The notes beneath the pieces are model-generated. The model made no database searches and was not told where the DNA came from. It was given only the letters and a program-made list of their open reading frames with translations. A DNA stretch of 61,961 nt from an uncultured Pelagibacteraceae bacterium (GTDB taxonomy: Bacteria > Pseudomonadota > Alphaproteobacteria > Pelagibacterales > Pelagibacteraceae), in assembly GCA_902569105.1 (NCBI GenBank), contig CACFTE010000006.1:1-61961 (forward strand), read 5' to 3'. The position numbers and the translations under genes were made by a program. Positions 43,785 to 53,473 of this stretch are shown here, piece by piece; the stretch's first letter is position 1, and each line of letters begins with the position of its first letter.

Positions 43785-45605
43785 ATGTGTGGAATTATAG
43801 GAATTACTAGTACCAAAAATGTTTCAGCATCAATACTGAACTCTTTAAGAAAATTAGAATATAGAGGATATGACTCTGCTGGTATTGCAACTTTAGAAAG
43901 CGGTGTTATTAAAGAAGTTAAATGTGAAGGTAGAGTAGATGCGTTAGAAAGCAATCTCTCTAAACAAAAAATTGATGGTAACATTGGAATAGGACATGTG
44001 AGATGGGCAACACACGGAGTACCTAGTACTGTAAATGCTCATCCCCATTCATCAGATAAAGTTTCAGTGGTACATAATGGCATAATCGAAAATTCTACTA
44101 TTCTTAAAAAATTATTAATTAAAAAAGGTTATGTGTTTAAATCTCAAACTGATACAGAGGTAATAGTCCATCTAATAACAGATTACTTAAAAAAAAATAA
44201 TCTTAAAAACTCAATTATTAAAATGCTTAAAAAAGTTCATGGAAGTTTTGCATTGGGAATAATTTTTCAAGACCAGCCAGATTTAATTGTTGGTGCCAGA
44301 AGAGGATCACCACTTGCTGTTGGTTATGGACCAAATGAAAATTATTTGGGTTCCGATTCTTATGCCTTAAAATCTATGACAAATAAAGTTACTTACTTGG
44401 ATGATAGTGAATTTTGTATTATCAAAAAAGATGGAGTAGAATTTTTTGATGAAGAAGGAAATAAAATAAATAAAAAAGTTTTAGAACTTTCAAAAAATGA
44501 TAATCAATATGAAAAGGGTGACTACAAACATTTTATGGCAAAAGAAATTGATGAACAGCCAACTACAATTAAAAATTGTGTCAATGAATACATTAATAAA
44601 ATTAGTAACTCTATTAATATTTATAATTTTCCATGGAAAGATAAAGATATATCATCAATTCTTTTAATAGGTTGTGGAACTGCTTATCATTCTTGCTTGA
44701 TGGCAAAATATTGGTTTGAACAAATGACGACCCTTGATGTAAATATAGATATAGCATCTGAATTTAGATATAGAAAAAATAGATTTAAGAAAGATTGCTT
44801 ATATATTTTTGTATCTCAATCTGGAGAAACAGCAGATACTTACGCAGCTTTAGATCTATGTAATAAAAATAAGGTAAAAACTTGCTCAATAGTTAATGTA
44901 GTTGAAAGTTCTATTGCAAGAGACTCTAAATTTGTATTACCAATTCATTGTGGTCCAGAAATAGGAGTTGCTTCAACGAAAGCTTTCTTGGGACAAATGT
45001 TAGTTCTGTATATACTTTGTCTCAAATTGGCTTATGAGAGAAAGGATATGGATAAAAAAATTTTTAGTCTTAAAGTTAAATCTTTATTAGAACTTTCAAA
45101 AAATGTTAAAAAAACTCTTTTAACAGAGGATCAAATTCAATTAGTCTGTAAAAGCTTTGTTGACGCAAAAGGATCAATGTTTTTAGGAAGAGGTTTTTCT
45201 TATCCAATAGCTTTAGAGGGAGCACTTAAGTTAAAAGAATTAGCATATGTTCATGCAGAGGGATATCCTGCAGGTGAAATGAAACATGGCCCATTGGCAT
45301 TAATTGAGGATGGAATGCCAGTTGTTGTATTGGCACCTAGAGACGAATATTTCAAAAAAACAATTTCAAATATGCAAGAAGTAATTGCTAGAGGAGCAAA
45401 AGTTCTTTTAATAACAAATAAAAGCAAAAACGAAGTTGTCCATGAAAATATTTGGCAATCAATTGAAGTAGAAAATACAAATGACGATTTGCTACCTTTT
45501 TTAATTACTATTCCTTTACAGAAGCTTGCATATCATTCAGCATTAAATAAAGGTTATGATATTGATAAACCTAGAAATTTGGCAAAATCTGTCACTGTTG
45601 AATAA
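43785..45605 (+). CDS. glmS: glutamine-fructose-6-phosphate aminotransferase (isomerizing)
   Basis: This 606-aa enzyme makes glucosamine-6-phosphate. The glutaminase nucleophile is Cys2 (MCGIIG), the N-terminal domain includes RWATHG and the SDSYALKS loop, and two SIS isomerase domains follow with SQSGETADT, STKAF and the C-terminal PRNLAKSVTVE. The start codon follows the GlmU-like stop with no gap. No glmS ribozyme is expected or seen. Confidence 0.96.
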   Translation: MCGIIGITSTKNVSASILNSLRKLEYRGYDSAGIATLESGVIKEVKCEGRVDALESNLSKQKIDGNIGIGHVRWATHGVPSTVNAHPHSSDKVSVVHNGIIENSTILKKLLIKKGYVFKSQTDTEVIVHLITDYLKKNNLKNSIIKMLKKVHGSFALGIIFQDQPDLIVGARRGSPLAVGYGPNENYLGSDSYALKSMTNKVTYLDDSEFCIIKKDGVEFFDEEGNKINKKVLELSKNDNQYEKGDYKHFMAKEIDEQPTTIKNCVNEYINKISNSINIYNFPWKDKDISSILLIGCGTAYHSCLMAKYWFEQMTTLDVNIDIASEFRYRKNRFKKDCLYIFVSQSGETADTYAALDLCNKNKVKTCSIVNVVESSIARDSKFVLPIHCGPEIGVASTKAFLGQMLVLYILCLKLAYERKDMDKKIFSLKVKSLLELSKNVKKTLLTEDQIQLVCKSFVDAKGSMFLGRGFSYPIALEGALKLKELAYVHAEGYPAGEMKHGPLALIEDGMPVVVLAPRDEYFKKTISNMQEVIARGAKVLLITNKSKNEVVHENIWQSIEVENTNDDLLPFLITIPLQKLAYHSALNKGYDIDKPRNLAKSVTVE

Positions 45606-45640
45606 TTGAAAAACTCTGTTAAAACAATTTCAAGTTGAAT

Positions 45641-47020
45641 ATGAAAAAATGGAAATTAAATAGTTGGAGGAGTTATCCTGTCAAACACATCCCAACGTAT
45701 GAGGATGAGAAGGAATTGAATTTAGTTTTAAATAAATTGAAGTCATTTCCTCCCTTGGTTTTTGCAGGTGAAACGAGACATCTTAAACAACAATTAGCCG
45801 AAGTTGTTGATGGAAAGGCATTTTTACTTCAAGGTGGAGATTGTGCAGAAAGCTTCGCCGAATTCAATCCTGACAATATAAGAGATTATTTTAAAGCAAT
45901 GTTACAAATGTCATTAGTATTAACATACTCTGCGTCTCTACCAGTGGTTAAACTTGGAAGAATAGCAGGACAGTTTTCTAAACCAAGAAGTGCACCAACA
46001 GAGAAGCAAGGAGATGTTGAGCTACCTAGTTATTTAGGTGACAACATTAATGGTATAGAATTTACTGAAAAAGCGAGAAGGCCAGATCCCAAAAGATTAT
46101 TCAAAGCTTATTCTCAAGCTGCTTCAACACTGAATTTAATCCGAGCATTTTGTCATGGTGGATTTGCAGATCTTAAAAAAGTTCATTTATGGAATTTAGG
46201 ATATATAAAAAATAGTCCACAAGCCGCAAAATTTAAAGATCTTGAAGACAAGATAGCAGATGCACTAGCTTTTATGGAAGCTTGTGGGATAACTGCAGAA
46301 TTTAATAGAAGACTTAAAACTGTAAACTTTTGGACTTCTCATGAGGCTTTGCTTCTACCGTTTGAGGAGAGCATGACAAGAGTTGACTCAACAACAGGAG
46401 AGTATCACGATACTTCAGCACATTTTGTGTGGATTGGAGATAGAACAAGACAATTAGAAGGTGGACATGTAGAATTTTGTAGAGGAATAGAAAATCCAAT
46501 AGGAATTAAATGTGGACCGACTTCAGATCCAGATGAAATAGTAAAAATTTGTAGAGTAATAAATCCAGAAAACGAAAAAGGTAAGATTACCCTAATATCA
46601 AGATTTGGACACGATAAAGTAGAAAAATTCTTACCCAAACTAATTCGAAAAATTAAAAAGGAGGGTGTACATGTAGTTTGGTCATGTGACCCAATGCATG
46701 GCAACACAATTAAATCAACCACAGGGTTTAAAACAAGACCATTTAATAATGTTTTAAAAGAAGTTAAAAATGTATTTTCTGTTCACCAAGCCGAGGGAAC
46801 ATTTGCTGGAGGACTTCATATTGAAATGACAGGTCAGAATGTGACAGAATGTACAGGTGGAGCACAGAAAATATCCGATCAAGATTTATCAAGTAGATAC
46901 CACACTCATTGCGACCCTAGATTAAATTCAAATCAAGCACTTGAGCTTGCTTTCTTAATTTCTGATGAAATCAAAAAGAATACAATTTACAGCAGGACAA
47001 AAATACAAGCTGTATCTTAA
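45641..47020 (+). CDS. 3-deoxy-7-phosphoheptulonate synthase, class II
   Basis: About 459 aa from the ATG at 45641; a TTG two codons earlier is also in frame. It starts the shikimate pathway by joining PEP and erythrose-4-phosphate. The class II (plant type) identity is clear from FAGETRHLKQQL, LLQGGDCAESFAEF, GRIAGQFSKPRS and the C-terminal HCDPRLNSNQALELAF. No ACT or other regulatory domain is attached. It begins 36 bases after glmS. Confidence 0.93.
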   Translation: MKKWKLNSWRSYPVKHIPTYEDEKELNLVLNKLKSFPPLVFAGETRHLKQQLAEVVDGKAFLLQGGDCAESFAEFNPDNIRDYFKAMLQMSLVLTYSASLPVVKLGRIAGQFSKPRSAPTEKQGDVELPSYLGDNINGIEFTEKARRPDPKRLFKAYSQAASTLNLIRAFCHGGFADLKKVHLWNLGYIKNSPQAAKFKDLEDKIADALAFMEACGITAEFNRRLKTVNFWTSHEALLLPFEESMTRVDSTTGEYHDTSAHFVWIGDRTRQLEGGHVEFCRGIENPIGIKCGPTSDPDEIVKICRVINPENEKGKITLISRFGHDKVEKFLPKLIRKIKKEGVHVVWSCDPMHGNTIKSTTGFKTRPFNNVLKEVKNVFSVHQAEGTFAGGLHIEMTGQNVTECTGGAQKISDQDLSSRYHTHCDPRLNSNQALELAFLISDEIKKNTIYSRTKIQAVS

Positions 47021-47044
47021 AGAAAAATCATTATTATCAGCTTT

Positions 47045-47782
47045 ATGAATACAAAAGAAAAAATAAAATTCATCTCTAACTGGATTCGAAATTACGTAAA
47101 AAAAATGCCGGTAAGCGCTAAGTCTTTAGTAATAGGTGTTTCAGGTGGGATAGACTCATCAGTTTCAAGCACCCTAAGTGCTATGACTGGTTTAAAAACT
47201 ATTGTTTTATGTATGCCAATTAAACAACATAAATCTCAACATGATTTAAGCATTAAACATAAAGATTGGCTGATATCAAATTTTAAAAATGTTGAGGGTC
47301 ACGTTATTGAACTTGATAATGTATTTAAATCTTTTGAAAATAATTTATCAAATTTTAGAAATGAACATGGATTTGCCAATTCTAGAGCAAGACTAAGAAT
47401 GACCACGCTCTATCAAGTTGCTGCAGCAAATAATGGTATTGTTGTAGGTACTGGAAATAAAGTTGAGGATTTTGGCGTGGGCTTTTATACAAAATATGGA
47501 GATGGAGGAGTAGATATTTCACCACTTGCAGACTGTAATAAAACTGAAATTTGGGAAATAGGAAAAGAATTAAATATTTTGAAAGAAATAATTGATGCTC
47601 CACCAACTGACGGATTATGGGATGATGGAAGAACAGATGAGGGTCAACTTGGGATGAGTTATAAGGATATAGAACTAGCTATGGAAGACCCAAAATCCCC
47701 AAATAGACAAAAATACGAAAAAATCAGGCTAACAAATCTCCATAAAATGGAGCCAATTCCAGTTTGTATAATTCCTAGATAA
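47045..47782 (+). CDS. nadE: NH3-dependent NAD synthetase
   Basis: This 245-aa enzyme completes NAD from deamido-NAD. The ATP pyrophosphatase P-loop SGGIDSS is near residue 33, and VVGTGNKVEDFGVGFYTKYGDGGVDISPLADCNKTE and PPTDGLWDDGRTDE are diagnostic. It lacks the glutaminase domain, so it uses ammonia. A small perfect hairpin TCCTAGA-TAA-TCTAGGA at 47773-47789 encloses its stop codon. Confidence 0.94.
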   Translation: MNTKEKIKFISNWIRNYVKKMPVSAKSLVIGVSGGIDSSVSSTLSAMTGLKTIVLCMPIKQHKSQHDLSIKHKDWLISNFKNVEGHVIELDNVFKSFENNLSNFRNEHGFANSRARLRMTTLYQVAAANNGIVVGTGNKVEDFGVGFYTKYGDGGVDISPLADCNKTEIWEIGKELNILKEIIDAPPTDGLWDDGRTDEGQLGMSYKDIELAMEDPKSPNRQKYEKIRLTNLHKMEPIPVCIIPR

Positions 47783-47826
47783 TCTAGGATTCACAAAACA
47801 CATAATTCAGTATATTCCTAGAAACA

Positions 47827-49188
47827 ATGAGTAAAGATATATTTTTAACTAATTCTTTTGGTAGTAAGAAAGAAAAATTTACTCCAATTAATTCAAAAAA
47901 AATAGGTATGTATGTATGTGGCCCAACTGTCTATGATAATCCACATATTGGAAATGCAAGACCTTTAGTTATTTTTGATATCTTATTTAAAATACTTAAA
48001 TTAAAATTCAATTCTAGTTCGGTTACATATGTAAGAAATATAACAGATGTTGATGACAAAATTATTACATCATCAAAAGAAAAAAATATAACAATTTCAG
48101 AACTAACAAGCAAAATTACGAAAATTTTCCATCAGGACTGTGAATATCTATTTTGTGAAAAACCAACTTACGAACCAAAAGCTACTGAAAATATTGAATT
48201 AATGATTAAAATGATATCTGATCTAATTTCCAATGGCTATGCTTACGAAAAAAATAATCATGTATACTTTGAAGTTAATACTTTTGCAGACTATGGAAAA
48301 TTATCAAATAAAAACATAGATGAGTTAGTTGCTGGTTCTAGAGTTGAAGTTTCTGAAAATAAAAAAAATCCAGCAGATTTTGTATTATGGAAACCATCAA
48401 ATGAAGATGAGCCATCTTGGTCTTCACCTTGGGGAAAAGGTAGACCAGGCTGGCATTTAGAATGTTCTGTTATGTCAAAAAAATATTTAAACAATGAGTT
48501 TGATATTCATGGTGGCGGCAGAGATTTAATTTTCCCTCATCATGAAAATGAAATTGCTCAATCGAGATGTGCAAATAAAACTAAATCTTTTGCAAAATAT
48601 TGGATACATAATAGTTTTATTACAATGTCCAATGAAAAAATGGCAAAATCCAAAGGAAATATTTTAAAAATAGGAGATTTTAAAAATAAAGTAAGTGGTC
48701 AAGTTATAAGATTAGCTTTAATCAATGCACACTATAGGCAGCCTTTAGAATGGAATGATGAATTAATTAAAAACTGCAAAAATATACTTGATAAGTGGTA
48801 TACGGTATACATAAAAGTAGATGAAATAAATTCAATACCAGATGAGATTTTAGAGCCATTATTTGACGATCTTAATACTCCTGGATACATAGCTAAATTA
48901 CATGAACTTTATACAGCAGCAGTTAATGGTGATGACTCAAATAAAAAACTATTTAATCAAGCATGTAATTTAATAGGTTTACTCCTTGAAGATGATAAAA
49001 AATGGAATTCTTATAAGAAAGTAAATATTAAAATTTCAGAGGAAGAAATAATTTATAAAATAAATGAGAGAAATACAGCGAGAAAAAACAATAATTTTAA
49101 ATTAGCAGACAAAATAAGAAACGAACTATTCGAAAATGGTATTTTAATTGAAGACAAAGATGATAAAACGACATGGAAATATAAATGA
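47827..49188 (+). CDS. cysS: cysteinyl-tRNA synthetase
   Basis: This 453-aa class I synthetase charges tRNA-Cys. The HIGH motif is HIGN in CGPTVYDNPHIGNARP (about residues 30-45) and the KMSKS motif is KMAKSKGN. The zinc ligands are in CGPTVYDNP and LECSVM/HHENEIAQSRC. The C-terminal helical domain is short and typical. It overlaps the citramalate synthase gene by 4 bases. Confidence 0.95.
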   Translation: MSKDIFLTNSFGSKKEKFTPINSKKIGMYVCGPTVYDNPHIGNARPLVIFDILFKILKLKFNSSSVTYVRNITDVDDKIITSSKEKNITISELTSKITKIFHQDCEYLFCEKPTYEPKATENIELMIKMISDLISNGYAYEKNNHVYFEVNTFADYGKLSNKNIDELVAGSRVEVSENKKNPADFVLWKPSNEDEPSWSSPWGKGRPGWHLECSVMSKKYLNNEFDIHGGGRDLIFPHHENEIAQSRCANKTKSFAKYWIHNSFITMSNEKMAKSKGNILKIGDFKNKVSGQVIRLALINAHYRQPLEWNDELIKNCKNILDKWYTVYIKVDEINSIPDEILEPLFDDLNTPGYIAKLHELYTAAVNGDDSNKKLFNQACNLIGLLLEDDKKWNSYKKVNIKISEEEIIYKINERNTARKNNNFKLADKIRNELFENGILIEDKDDKTTWKYK

Positions 49189-50786
49189 ATAAAGAGAAAA
49201 TATATATCTTTGATACCACTTTAAGAGATGGAGCACAGACTCAAGGTGTGGACTTTTCAATCGATGATAAACTTAAAATTGCTAAAGCTTTAGATGGTCT
49301 AGGCATTGATTATATAGAAGGAGGTTGGCCTGGAGCTAATCCAACAGATACAGAATTCTTTCAAAAAATAAATAAATTTAGAAATTCAACACTTACAGCA
49401 TTTGGAATGACAAAAAAAACTGGTAGAAGCGCTGAAAACGATCCTGGGCTTTCAGCATTATTGAATACAAATTCACCTGCAATTTGTTTAGTTGGAAAAT
49501 CATGGGATTTTCATGTTGATATTGCATTAGGTATTTCAAAAAATGAAAATTTAGAAAATATTTCAGAAAGTACAAAACATTTTGTTAATCAAAAAAAAGA
49601 ATTTATTTTTGATGCTGAGCATTTTTTTGATGGGTATAAGAACAACAAAGAATATGCACTTTCGTGTATAAAAGCTGCTTACAAAAATGGAGCCAGATGG
49701 ATTGTTTTATGTGACACAAATGGAGGAACTTTACCAAGTGAGGTATTTGAAATTGTTTCAGAAGTTACAAAAGTTGTTCCAGGAAATAATCTTGGTATTC
49801 ATGCTCATAATGACACTGAAAATGCTGTTGCAAATTCACTTTCGGCAGTACTTGCAGGTGTTAGACAAATTCAAGGCACTATAAATGGATTAGGTGAAAG
49901 ATGTGGAAATGCTAATCTAATGTCTATTATTCCAAGTTTACATCTAAAAAATATTTTTAAAGAAAAATTTATAACTAATATTGATGAAAAAAATATTAAA
50001 AATCTTACACAATGTTCAAGATTATTGGATGAAATATTAAACAGGAAACCAAATCAACATCTTCCTTATGTAGGTGCTTCTGCTTTTTCGCATAAAGGCG
50101 GTCTACATGTATCAGCTGTCCAAAAAGATCCAAAAACCTATGAGCATATAGAACCTTCATTGGTTGGAAATAACAGGAATATAGTTGTGTCAGATCAATC
50201 AGGAAAATCAAACATAATTTCGAGATTGAACTCTATTGGGATAGATTTCGAGGAAAACGATTCAAAAATAAAAAAATTATTAGACGAAGTAAAAGGAAGA
50301 GAATTTATTGGTTATAGTTATGATGGAGCAGATGCATCTTTCGAATTATTAGCTAGACGAATTATTGGAACAATACCGAGATATATTTCAATTAATGATT
50401 ATGAAGTATCAGTTAAAAAGATTTCCAAAGATGAAATAAAATCTTTTGCTAAAGCTACATTAGTTGTTGATAATAGTTCTATTTTATGTGAAGGCGAGGG
50501 CAATGGTCCAGTTCACGCACTAGATAATGCCATCAGAAATAATATTGATAAATTAGCAAAATATTCCGAATACCTAAAAGATCTAAAACTTGTCGATTAT
50601 AAGGTAAGAATTCTCAATACAGGAACTGAGGCTACAACTAGAGTTTCTATTGAAAGCACAGACTCTAAAGGAAAAAATTGGTTTACTATAGGAGTCTCAC
50701 CTAACATTATTGATGCATCGTTTAAAGCTTTAGTTGATAGTTTAGATTATAAACTGTTTAAAGATAATGCGCCTGCTAGCAAGTAA
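49185..50786 (+). CDS. cimA: (R)-citramalate synthase
   Basis: This 533-aa enzyme condenses pyruvate and acetyl-CoA to citramalate for isoleucine synthesis, bypassing threonine. It has the TIM-barrel DTTLRDGAQTQGVDFSIDDK, GGTLPSEV and GIHAHNDTENAV motifs of the LeuA/CimA group. Its length, IDYIEGGWPGANPTDTEFF and GLNGLGERCGNANL-like region (NGLGERCGNANLMS) match the CimA type more than isopropylmalate synthase. A C-terminal regulatory domain is present. It overlaps the next gene by one base. Confidence 0.88.
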   Translation: MNKEKIYIFDTTLRDGAQTQGVDFSIDDKLKIAKALDGLGIDYIEGGWPGANPTDTEFFQKINKFRNSTLTAFGMTKKTGRSAENDPGLSALLNTNSPAICLVGKSWDFHVDIALGISKNENLENISESTKHFVNQKKEFIFDAEHFFDGYKNNKEYALSCIKAAYKNGARWIVLCDTNGGTLPSEVFEIVSEVTKVVPGNNLGIHAHNDTENAVANSLSAVLAGVRQIQGTINGLGERCGNANLMSIIPSLHLKNIFKEKFITNIDEKNIKNLTQCSRLLDEILNRKPNQHLPYVGASAFSHKGGLHVSAVQKDPKTYEHIEPSLVGNNRNIVVSDQSGKSNIISRLNSIGIDFEENDSKIKKLLDEVKGREFIGYSYDGADASFELLARRIIGTIPRYISINDYEVSVKKISKDEIKSFAKATLVVDNSSILCEGEGNGPVHALDNAIRNNIDKLAKYSEYLKDLKLVDYKVRILNTGTEATTRVSIESTDSKGKNWFTIGVSPNIIDASFKALVDSLDYKLFKDNAPASK

Positions 50787-51505
50787 TGTCATTTAAAAAT
50801 ATTTCATTTATTTTACACAAACCACAATTATCAGAAAATATTGGGGCGTGCGCTAGAGCTATTAAAAACTTCAGTTTTAGTAAGTTATCACTAATAAATC
50901 CAAAACCATTATTTCCAAATGATAAAATTTTAGCTACCTCTGTTGGAGCAAAGGATATAATTAACAATGCTAAAGTTTTTAATAACATTGAAGACTCCTT
51001 AGATAAAATTGATATTTTAATTTCTACATCTGCGCGATTTAGAAATAAAAATATAAAACATATTTTAATTAAAGATTTACATAAAATTGATTTTTCAAAA
51101 AAAATTGGTTTTTTATTCGGTTCTGAAGCATCAGGGTTATCTAATAATGAGGTGAGTTATTCAGATTATACTTTACAAATACCAACTAACAAAAATTTTA
51201 GATCATTAAACTTGTCACATAGTCTAATAATAATAGCTCAAGCAGTCAGTAGTTTAATATCAAAAAATAATATTAAATTTGATAAGTCTAAAAAAATTAA
51301 AAATGCATCGAAGAAAGATATTAAAAATATGCTATCTTTATGCATAAAAAATTTAGAAAAAAGAAATTTCTTTTATCCATATGAAAAAAAATCAATTATG
51401 CTAGAAAATTTAAGAAGTATATTTTATAAACTTAACCTATCTGAAAAAGAAACTCGCATATTATCCAGTGTATTTGCTGGTTTAATTAAAAAAAAGGTTG
51501 ATTGA
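50786..51505 (+). CDS. SPOUT RNA methyltransferase (TrmJ-like)
   Basis: This 239-aa methyltransferase has the TrmH/TrmJ knot motifs: LHKPQLSENIGACARAIKNF at the N-terminus, GFLFGSEASGLSNNEV and SLNLSHSLIIIAQ. Such enzymes 2'-O-methylate tRNA position 32 or rRNA. The N-terminus and extra C-terminal helical tail resemble TrmJ, but the substrate is not certain. Its stop codon is followed immediately by the rpsD promoter candidate. Confidence 0.87.
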   Translation: MSFKNISFILHKPQLSENIGACARAIKNFSFSKLSLINPKPLFPNDKILATSVGAKDIINNAKVFNNIEDSLDKIDILISTSARFRNKNIKHILIKDLHKIDFSKKIGFLFGSEASGLSNNEVSYSDYTLQIPTNKNFRSLNLSHSLIIIAQAVSSLISKNNIKFDKSKKIKNASKKDIKNMLSLCIKNLEKRNFFYPYEKKSIMLENLRSIFYKLNLSEKETRILSSVFAGLIKKKVD

Positions 51506-51529
51506 CAAAACATAACTTCTGCTTATAAG
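51502..51529 (+). promoter_or_regulatory. candidate sigma70 promoter for rpsD
   Basis: A perfect TTGACA at 51502-51507 and TATAAG at 51524-51529 are separated by 16 bases, overlapping the end of the trmJ-like gene. The expected transcription start is near 51536, leaving only about 6 bases before the rpsD ATG at 51542, so the message would be nearly leaderless from this promoter. Confidence 0.5.
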
Positions 51530-51541
51530 ACGCATTACTTA

Positions 51542-52159
51542 ATGACAAAAAGATTAAATTCTAAACATAAAATAGATCGTAGATTAAGGGTAAATCTATG
51601 GGGGAGACCAAAAAGTCCTTTTAATTCTAGAGCTTACCCTCCAGGCCAACACGGTCAAACGAAATCAGCAAAACCCTCAGATTTTGGTGTTCAGTTACAA
51701 GCTAAACAAAAATTAAAATCTTATTATGGTAATATGAATGAAAGACAGTTTCGAAATTTGTATAAGAAAGCTATTATGGCAAAAGGCAATACTGCAGAAA
51801 ATTTAATTGGACTTTTAGAAAGAAGATTAGATGCTGTCGTATATAGATCAAAATTCGCTAATACAATTTTTTCGTCTAGACAACTAATAAATCATGGTCA
51901 TGTAAAAGTTAATGGAAAAAAGGTAAATATTTCTAGTTACCAAGTAAAAGAGGAAGATACTATAGAAATTAGAGATAAATCTAAACAACTTGCAATTATA
52001 GATGTGGCTATGGCTAGCAAAGAGAGAGAAACTCCAGAATATATTCAAGTAGACGAAAAAAATAAAAAAGTTAAATTTGTAAGAGTGCCTAAATTCGAGG
52101 AAGTTCCTTATCCTGTAGTTATGGAGCCAAACCTTGTAGTAGAATACTATTCAAGATAG
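51542..52159 (+). CDS. rpsD: 30S ribosomal protein S4
   Basis: This 205-aa primary assembly protein of the small subunit shows [32 protein letters not shown] and the S4 RNA-binding domain ([52 protein letters not shown] segment, about residues 95-150). The alphaproteobacterial form lacks the N-terminal zinc Cys residues. It is isolated from other ribosomal protein genes here. A promoter-like sequence lies directly upstream. Confidence 0.96.
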   Translation: MTKRLNSKHKIDRRLRVNLWGRPKSPFNSRAYPPGQHGQTKSAKPSDFGVQLQAKQKLKSYYGNMNERQFRNLYKKAIMAKGNTAENLIGLLERRLDAVVYRSKFANTIFSSRQLINHGHVKVNGKKVNISSYQVKEEDTIEIRDKSKQLAIIDVAMASKERETPEYIQVDEKNKKVKFVRVPKFEEVPYPVVMEPNLVVEYYSR

Positions 52160-52909
52160 GTGAATTTTTTAAGTCTATTAAAAAGAAACTTCATTTACAA
52201 AATTAAATCAAAAAAAAATATCGATCATGATACGTTTGAAAAAGACGTAACATTAGATAACTTATTTGAATTTTATAAAACTGATAAAGCAAGTAATATT
52301 AATAGCAACGACCAACTTGGCCATGGTTATTCTTCTTTTTATCATAAACATTTTAATGAACTTCAATCAAAAAAAATTAATTTATTAGAAATTGGATCAT
52401 ATTCTGGTGCATCTGCTGCAGCTTTCAGTAAATATTTCAAAAATATTAATATTTATTGTTTAGATATAAATCTTTCAAAATTTAAATATGAGTCAAAAAA
52501 TATTTTTCCTTTTGGTATAAATGCTAATGATAAAAAATCTGTCAAAAGATTCTTTAAAAAAATTGACTTTTATAATTCAATTATTGAATTTGATATTATA
52601 ATAGATGATGGTTCTCATATTTTAAGCGATCAACTTAAAAGCTTAAACTTTTTTTTTAATTTTGTTAAAAAAGGGGGTTACTATGTTATTGAAGAGTACA
52701 GATTTCCAGAATATTTTCCTCACCTAAAAGATACAAATGAAGTAGTTATAAAAGAATTAATTTATAAGATCAGAAAAAAAGAAAATATTCAAAGTAAAAT
52801 TTTTGATAAAACTACATTTGAAAGTTTATCAAAAAACATAGAAAACATCTTTGAGTATAAAGGAAATAGTGATCACTCAGATATCTTATTTATAAAAAAA
52901 AATAATTAG
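52160..52909 (+). CDS. class I SAM-dependent methyltransferase (macrocin O-methyltransferase-like)
   Basis: This 249-aa protein starts with a GTG right after the rpsD stop. The SAM-binding motif LLEIGSYSGASAAAFSKYF and IDDGSHILSDQ resemble the MycE/TylF-type sugar O-methyltransferases. The FYKTDKASNINSNDQLGHGYSSFYHKHF lead-in, common in surface-sugar modifying methyltransferases, supports this. The lysine-rich start looks unlike its ribosomal neighbour. The acceptor is unknown; convergent with grxD. Confidence 0.78.
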   Translation: MNFLSLLKRNFIYKIKSKKNIDHDTFEKDVTLDNLFEFYKTDKASNINSNDQLGHGYSSFYHKHFNELQSKKINLLEIGSYSGASAAAFSKYFKNINIYCLDINLSKFKYESKNIFPFGINANDKKSVKRFFKKIDFYNSIIEFDIIIDDGSHILSDQLKSLNFFFNFVKKGGYYVIEEYRFPEYFPHLKDTNEVVIKELIYKIRKKENIQSKIFDKTTFESLSKNIENIFEYKGNSDHSDILFIKKNN

Positions 52910-53242
52910 TTATTTTTTATAATTAATACCCTTAGAGTCTAAGAAATTTTTAAGCTCTCCATTTTCAAACATTTCCTTAATAATATCACATCCTCCTATA
53001 AATTCTTGCTTGATATATAGTTGAGGAATTGTTGGCCAGTCACTAAATTCTTTAATACCTTGTCTTAATTTTTCATTTTCGAGTACATTTACTGATTTAA
53101 ATTTTACATCCAAAATTTTAAGCATATTTGAAACAGCCATCGAGAAGCCACATTGAGGAGCATCTGGTGTACCTTTCATAAAAAGACATATTTCATTATT
53201 ATCTATTTCTTTTTTTATAATTTCGTTTATCTGTTCATCCAT
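52910..53242 (-). CDS. grxD: monothiol glutaredoxin (Grx4 type)
   Basis: This 110-aa protein carries the CGFS active site at residues 31-34 (APQCGFSMAV) with WPTIPQLYI and GGCDI, the glutathione-binding elements. CGFS glutaredoxins hold and pass on [2Fe-2S] clusters together with BolA, which is encoded next to it. It is the last gene of the purine operon run. Confidence 0.95.
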   Translation of the reverse strand: MDEQINEIIKKEIDNNEICLFMKGTPDAPQCGFSMAVSNMLKILDVKFKSVNVLENEKLRQGIKEFSDWPTIPQLYIKQEFIGGCDIIKEMFENGELKNFLDSKGINYKK

Positions 53243-53473
53243 TTAATTCTCCTTTGTTTTGATCGCTAAAGCATGAAGTTCATTACCCATTTTACCTCTT
53301 AATGAATTATAAACCATTTTGTGTTGCTCAATTTTACTTTTCCCTGAAAATTGAGAAGAAGTCACAGTTGCTGAATAATGATTACCGTCTCCAGCTAGAT
53401 CTTGAATTTCTATAGTTGCATCTGGCATTGCTTCTTTTATTAGGTTTTCAATTTCTTTTAAATCCATCGCCAT
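53243..53473 (-). CDS. bolA: BolA-family protein
   Basis: This 76-aa protein has the BolA fold with ATIEIQDLAGDGNHYSATVTSSQFSGKSKIEQHKMVYNSL. A conserved His in QHKMVYN is available as an Fe-S ligand in the BolA-glutaredoxin complex. The BolA and CGFS glutaredoxin genes are adjacent, and the purL overlap of one base suggests joint expression. Confidence 0.93.
   Translation of the reverse strand: MAMDLKEIENLIKEAMPDATIEIQDLAGDGNHYSATVTSSQFSGKSKIEQHKMVYNSLRGKMGNELHALAIKTKEN

Noticed and set aside
45606-45640. A glmS-type ribozyme or riboswitch around glmS and the DAHP synthase
   Set aside because: There is no leader in front of glmS, and the 35-base gap after it is too short for a structured RNA.
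47773-47789. Hairpin around the nadE stop codon as a terminator
   Set aside because: The stem is only 7 bp of mixed composition and no T-run follows, so termination is not supported.
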